A stretch of 64,000 bases of DNA, taken from NCBI RefSeq assembly GCF_039679125.1, contig NZ_CP155551.1, forward strand, positions 3,348,001 through 3,412,000, read 5' to 3'. Of the stretch, positions 58,414 through 64,000 are shown one piece after another. The notes beneath the pieces are model-generated. The model made no database searches, had not been told where the DNA came from, and saw only the letters and a program-made list of their open reading frames with translations. Each line of letters opens with the position of its first letter. Positions within the stretch are counted from its first letter, which is position 1. The DNA is from Blastococcus sp. HT6-4. GTDB taxonomy: Bacteria; Actinomycetota; Actinomycetes; Mycobacteriales; Geodermatophilaceae. Both the position numbers and the translations under genes were made by a program.

Positions 58414-59694
58414 TCAGCCGGGCCGCTGGGTGCGCCGGACCTGCGCGCCCAGGCCGCACAGCTGGTCGACGAAGTCGGGGTAGCCGCGGTCGACGTGGTG
58501 GACGTCCTGCACCTCGGTCACCCCGTCGGAGCACAGCCCGGCGAGGACCAGCCCGGCACCGGCGCGGATGTCGGTGGCCACCACGGGCGCGCTGGAGAAC
58601 CGTTCCCGCCCCCGCACGACGGCGTGGTGGCCGTCGATGCGGACGTCGGCGCCCAGCCGCACCAGCTCGTTGACGAACATGAACCGGCCCTCGAAGACGT
58701 TCTCGGTGATCAGGGCCGTGCCGGTGGAGACGGCGGCCAGCGCCACGGCCATCGGCTGCAGGTCGGTCGGGAAGCCGGGGAACGGCAGGGTGACGACGTC
58801 GACGCAGCGCGGCCGGTCCTCCATCGCCACGCGGATGCCCCCGGGCAGCGGCTCGACGGTGGCCCCGGCGTCGGCGAGCTTGTCCAGGGCGACGGTCAGG
58901 TGCTCGGCGACGCCGCGTTCGATGACGACGTCCCCGCGGGTCATGACCGCGCCGATCGCCCACGTCCCCGCCACGATCCGGTCGGGCACCGTCGTGTACG
59001 CCACCGGCTCCAGGGAGTCGACGCCCTCCACGGTGATCGTGGAGGTGCCGGCGCCGTCGATGCGGGCGCCCATCTCGCACAGCATCCGGCAGAGGTCGAC
59101 GATCTCCGGCTCCCGGGCGGCGTTGTCGACCACGGTCGTGCCCTGCGCCAGCACCGCCGCCATGACCAGGTTCTCGGTCGCCCCGACGGACGGGAAGTCC
59201 AGCCAGATCGACGTCCCGGTGAGCCGGGGCGCGGTGGCCACGAGGAACCCGTGCTCGCTGATGATCGTGGCCCCGAGCCGCTCCAGGCCCGAGATGTGCA
59301 TGTCCAGCCCGCGGGACCCGATCGCGTCACCGCCGGGCAGGGCGACCCGTGCGCTGCCGCAGCGGGCGACCAGCGGCCCCAGCACGCTGATCGACGCGCG
59401 CATCCGGCGCACGAGGTCGTAGTCGGTCTCCGTGGACGGGTTCTCCGGGACGTCGATGACCAGCCGGCCGCCGCCACCGCCACCGGGCGTGCGGTCGTAG
59501 GACACCGCGCAGCCCAGCCGGCGGAGCACCTCGCTCATGATCGCGACGTCGAGGATGTCGGGGACCTCGTCGATGGTCGTCCGTCCGGTGGCGAGCAGCG
59601 CCGCCGCCATGAGCTTCAGGGCACTGTTCTTCGCGCCGGTGACCCGCACCCGGCCCGAGAGCCTCGCTCCCCCGGTGACCTCGAAGCACTCCAC
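58414..59694 (-). CDS. murA: UDP-N-acetylglucosamine 1-carboxyvinyltransferase MurA (Asp active site)
   Basis: First committed step of peptidoglycan synthesis: enolpyruvyl transfer from PEP to UDP-GlcNAc. The 426-residue protein has Lys22-Asn23 (TGAKNSALK), [18 protein letters not shown], the active-site loop [32 protein letters not shown] and [15 protein letters not shown]. The catalytic loop residue is Asp123 where E. coli has Cys115; the same change in M. tuberculosis MurA (Asp117) gives intrinsic fosfomycin resistance. GTG start. Counterpart of Rv1315, with the adenosyltransferase divergent from it as Rv1314c is. Confidence 0.96.
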   Translation of the reverse strand: MECFEVTGGARLSGRVRVTGAKNSALKLMAAALLATGRTTIDEVPDILDVAIMSEVLRRLGCAVSYDRTPGGGGGGRLVIDVPENPSTETDYDLVRRMRASISVLGPLVARCGSARVALPGGDAIGSRGLDMHISGLERLGATIISEHGFLVATAPRLTGTSIWLDFPSVGATENLVMAAVLAQGTTVVDNAAREPEIVDLCRMLCEMGARIDGAGTSTITVEGVDSLEPVAYTTVPDRIVAGTWAIGAVMTRGDVVIERGVAEHLTVALDKLADAGATVEPLPGGIRVAMEDRPRCVDVVTLPFPGFPTDLQPMAVALAAVSTGTALITENVFEGRFMFVNELVRLGADVRIDGHHAVVRGRERFSSAPVVATDIRAGAGLVLAGLCSDGVTEVQDVHHVDRGYPDFVDQLCGLGAQVRRTQRPG

Positions 59695-59764
59695 CGGTCC
59701 ACCCTACGGTGCCCGGCGGGCGCACCGGCGCCGCTGCGGCGGAGCGCCGCCTAGGCTTCGGCGC

Positions 59765-60376
59765 ATGACCGTCCGGCTCACCCGCATCTACACCAAGACC
59801 GGCGACGCCGGCCAGACGCACCTGGGCGACATGAGCCGGGTGTCGAAGACCGATCCCCGGCTGGTCGCCTACGCCGACGTGGACGAGGCCAACACCGCGA
59901 TCGGCGTCGCCCTGGCGGTGGGAACGGCCGGGACGGAGGTCGCCGAGCTGCTGCGCAGCATCCAGAACGACCTGTTCGACGTCGGCGCCGACCTCTGCAC
60001 GCCGATCACCACGCACCCGGAGTTCCCGCCGCTGCGGGTGACCGCGGCCTACACCGAGCGGCTCGAGGCGGCCTGCGACGGCTTCAACGAGACGCTGCCC
60101 GCGCTGACCAGCTTCATCCTGCCCGGCGGCACCCCGCTGGCGGCCCTGCTGCACCAGGCCCGGGTGGTCGCCCGCCGGGCCGAGCGCAGCGTCTGGGCGC
60201 TGCTGGAGACCGACGCCGAGCGCACGAACCCGGAGACCGCGCGCTACCTCAACCGGCTCTCGGACCTGCTGTTCATCCTGTCCCGGGTCGCCAACCCCGA
60301 CGGGGACATCCTGTGGGAGCCCGGTGCGCACAGCGGTGTGCACGCCCAGCGGGCGGCCCGGGGGCCGAAGGGCTGA
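59765..60376 (+). CDS. Cob(I)alamin adenosyltransferase, PduO type
   Basis: Makes adenosylcobalamin from ATP and cob(I)alamin. The 203-residue protein has the PduO signatures RIYTKTGDAGQTHLGDMSRVSKTDPRLVAYADVDEANTAIGVA (ATP site), TSFILPGGTPLAALLHQARVVARRAERSV (catalytic Arg region) and ETARYLNRLSDLLFILSRVAN. It provides the cofactor for IcmA and Ecm encoded in this window. ATG at 59765; divergent from murA with 70 bases between starts, as in M. tuberculosis (Rv1314c/murA). Confidence 0.95.
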   Translation: MTVRLTRIYTKTGDAGQTHLGDMSRVSKTDPRLVAYADVDEANTAIGVALAVGTAGTEVAELLRSIQNDLFDVGADLCTPITTHPEFPPLRVTAAYTERLEAACDGFNETLPALTSFILPGGTPLAALLHQARVVARRAERSVWALLETDAERTNPETARYLNRLSDLLFILSRVANPDGDILWEPGAHSGVHAQRAARGPKG

Positions 60377-60400
60377 CGGCGGCCCCGCGGAGGGCCCTCG

Positions 60401-60802
60401 TCAGTGCACCGGCGGCGCCGACTCCACCCAGGAGAGGAAGCCGGTCAGCGTCGAGGGCTCCATCGCCAGCTCCCGGGGCCCCGCGGCGGTGCTGCAGGCC
60501 AGCACGACGACGTCCTCGGGCAGCGCGGGGTCCTCCCGCCCGGCGGGCCGCTGCGACAGGACGCGGAACTCCGACCGGGACAGCCGCTGCTGGGGGCGGA
60601 CCGACAGCGACAGCGCGCGGTACCAGAGCAGCGCGTCGCCGCCGTACCAGCCGACGCCGACCGACCAGCGCGGCGCACCCTCGGTGCGCAGCCACATGGT
60701 GACCGCGCCGAGGCCGGAGAGCAGGAAACGGCGGCGGAGCAGGAAGACCACGACGACCAGGAGCAGCAGGACGCCGGCCAGGATCAGCAGGACGGTGGTC
60801 AT
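60401..60802 (-). CDS. DUF2550 membrane protein
   Basis: A 133-residue protein with one N-terminal transmembrane helix (VLLILAGVLLLLVVVVFLLRRRFLL) and a cytoplasmic domain (GAPRWSVGVGWYGGDALLWYRALSLSVRPQQRLSRSEFRVLSQR). This is the DUF2550 family that follows atpC in actinobacteria (Rv1312 in M. tuberculosis); function unknown. ATG at 60802 is used, with a GTG one codon earlier. It is 31 bases downstream of atpC and converges on the adenosyltransferase gene. Confidence 0.88.
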   Translation of the reverse strand: MTTVLLILAGVLLLLVVVVFLLRRRFLLSGLGAVTMWLRTEGAPRWSVGVGWYGGDALLWYRALSLSVRPQQRLSRSEFRVLSQRPAGREDPALPEDVVVLACSTAAGPRELAMEPSTLTGFLSWVESAPPVH

Positions 60803-60833
60803 CACGCGCGCTCGCCCGCCGGTCGTCGGTGGA

Positions 60834-61220
60834 TCAGGCGGACTCGCCCGCCGCCCTCAACCGTGACTGCGCACGACGGGCGGCGGCCAGCGCCTCGGGG
60901 CTGTCCTCGTCCCCGGCGCGGCGGAGCGCCTCGCGGGCGCGCTCGACGTCGATCTCGGAGGCGATCTCGGCGGTCTCCGCGAGGATGGAGACCCCGCGCT
61001 CGGTGACCGACAGGAAGCCCCCGTGGGCGGCCACCACCAGGTCCTCGCCGGACTCGGTGCGGATGGTCACCACCCCGCCGTCGGCCAGCTGGCCCAGCAG
61101 TGGTGCGTGGCCGGGCAGGACACCGAGTTCACCCTCGGTGGTGCGGGCGATGACGCTCGTGGCCTCGCCGGACCAGATCTTGCGCTCGACGGCCACCAAC
61201 TCGACCTGCAGGGTCGCCAC
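60834..61220 (-). CDS. atpC: ATP synthase subunit epsilon
   Basis: Central-stalk subunit that inhibits ATP hydrolysis and couples rotation. The 128-residue protein has the beta-sandwich ([50 protein letters not shown]) and a helical tail ([31 protein letters not shown]). GTG start with GAGGAG four bases upstream. Normally directly after atpD, but here it is 541 bases away, behind hairpins and a small ORF, so it probably has its own promoter or depends on read-through. Confidence 0.94.
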   Translation of the reverse strand: MATLQVELVAVERKIWSGEATSVIARTTEGELGVLPGHAPLLGQLADGGVVTIRTESGEDLVVAAHGGFLSVTERGVSILAETAEIASEIDVERAREALRRAGDEDSPEALAAARRAQSRLRAAGESA

Positions 61221-61238
61221 GACACTCCTCGGGGTCCG

Positions 61239-61294
61239 CCCCTCCACCGGGTGGAGGGGTGCGGTGCGTACGGGTACGCCGGCCCGGGGCCGGC
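61239..61294. terminator. Two hairpins upstream of atpC
   Basis: CCCCTCCA-CCGGG-TGGAGGGG (61239-61259) and GCCGGCC-CGG-GGCCGGC (61278-61294). They lie between the small ORF and atpC on the minus strand, 19 bases or more before the atpC start, and could terminate upstream transcripts or attenuate atpC. Confidence 0.55.
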
Positions 61295-61386
61295 GACGGA
61301 TGCGCCCACTCTAGCGGCGTGTCGCATCCGCCCTGCCCAGGGTTCCGCCCTGCGCCTCGCGGACGGTGGGGGGACCCGGGCCTGCG

Positions 61387-61671
61387 TCAGGCGGCGCGAC
61401 GGTAGAGCAGGGTCCAGCGCCCGACCCGCACCCACGGGTGCCGGACGCAGGTGCGCGGCGCCCAGCCCTCGGTGTGGAAGGTCGCCTCGGGCGCCTCGAC
61501 CGGCGCGTACGGCGGCCAGGTCCAGTCACCGGTCTCCCGGCCCGTGAACCGAACAACCGCGATGTCCTGCTCCACGACGCCCCTCGTCCCGGCGCCCGGT
61601 CCTCGGGCGCGCTCGTACACGATGGTCGGCAGATCACCCGCGACGGCGCAGGGCGTCGGCACGGAATTCAC
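61387..61671 (-). CDS. Hypothetical protein between atpD and atpC
   Basis: A 94-residue Trp/Arg-rich ORF (RETGDWTWPPYAPVEAPEATF, HTEGWAPRTCVRHPWVRVGRWTLLYRRAA) with GC-rich third positions, same strand as the atp genes. I do not recognise it. No clear Shine-Dalgarno precedes the GTG at 61671. It is isolated by hairpins on both sides, so it may be an independent small gene inserted into the atp operon. It could be spurious: the gap has no other coding candidate, but conservation is untested. Confidence 0.4.
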   Translation of the reverse strand: MNSVPTPCAVAGDLPTIVYERARGPGAGTRGVVEQDIAVVRFTGRETGDWTWPPYAPVEAPEATFHTEGWAPRTCVRHPWVRVGRWTLLYRRAA

Positions 61672-61690
61672 CCCGTCGGGCGACGCGCGG

Positions 61691-61753
61691 CGGCCGGGCC
61701 CCCGTACGGGGACCCGGCCGTCGTGAGGTGCCGGTGGCCCCCGCAGGGGGGCC
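61691..61753 (-). terminator. Double terminator after atpD
   Basis: GGCCCCC-GCAG-GGGGGCC (61736-61753) begins nine bases beyond the atpD stop. It is followed by a larger hairpin with outer arms CGGCCGGG/CCCGGCCG and inner palindrome CCCCGTACGGGG (61691-61720). Together they should end the main atp transcript before atpC. Confidence 0.7.
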
Positions 61754-61761
61754 TCCGCCTG

Positions 61762-64000
<2,239 letters not shown>

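Overview
This window is about 64 kb of chromosomal DNA from a high-GC Gram-positive actinomycete. It has very high GC content with G/C-rich third codon positions, frequent GTG starts and ATGA/GTGA gene overlaps. It also has actinobacterial markers: a GlgE-pathway cluster, NucS, a DivIVA-type coiled-coil protein, a class F sortase, an RGCVC micro-protein, DUF2550 and a Cys-to-Asp MurA. The flavour (high GC, Ccr/IcmA/Ecm mutase set, DUF559 genes) fits a Geodermatophilaceae-like soil actinobacterium (Blastococcus, Modestobacter or Geodermatophilus), but that placement is inference. I see no rRNA, tRNA, CRISPR array, prophage or complete insertion sequence.

Left part (1-20,000). A truncated secreted 5'-nucleotidase is followed by a minus-strand, translationally coupled set: membrane protein, frameshifted MFS transporter, cysteine desulfurase, mnmA. 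A divergent two-component system of the HisKA_3/LuxR type ends at a strong terminator facing etfBA. Next come a Cds1-type cysteine desulfhydrase, a four-gene Fe3+/polyamine-type ABC importer with a repeat-rich regulatory region, a canonical crotonase, a VOC protein and a solo ABC ATPase. The mnmA-desulfurase-etfAB block resembles M. tuberculosis Rv3024c-Rv3029c.

Centre (17,600-33,100). This is an alpha-glucan region: glgX; a lower-GC insertion carrying a membrane-anchored hypothetical protein; an FHA protein; glgP; and, divergent from glgP, glgE-treS-mak-glgB. Together they form a complete trehalose-to-maltose-1-phosphate-to-branched-glucan (GlgE) pathway plus phosphorolysis and debranching. 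GlgB has an unusual histone-like Lys/Ala-rich N-terminal extension.

Right part (33,100-64,000). This area is rich in acyl-CoA and B12 metabolism: MarR-icmA, meaB-thiolase, methylmalonyl-CoA epimerase, crotonyl-CoA carboxylase/reductase (ccr), a fused 3-hydroxyacyl-CoA dehydrogenase, ethylmalonyl-CoA mutase (ecm) and a PduO-type cobalamin adenosyltransferase. These are most steps of the ethylmalonyl-CoA pathway with its cofactor support. Interspersed are a Zn metallopeptidase, a YbbN-like thioredoxin/TPR protein, NucS, a GAF-EAL protein, a dicarboxylate symporter, MurA and the end of the ATP synthase operon (atpG-atpD, then a detached atpC). The order parallels M. tuberculosis Rv1309-Rv1328.

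Main unexplained signals. (1) Two homologous 47-nt hairpins bracket a DUF559 (Vsr-like nuclease) gene. (2) A palindrome GSTACC-N4-GGTARC lies upstream of etfB, ccr, the hydroxyacyl-CoA dehydrogenase and ecm, suggesting one shared regulator. (3) Two genes have CTG as their best upstream start, overlapping the preceding stop as CTGA. (4) GlgB carries a histone-like tail. (5) atpD and atpC are separated by terminators and an extra ORF.
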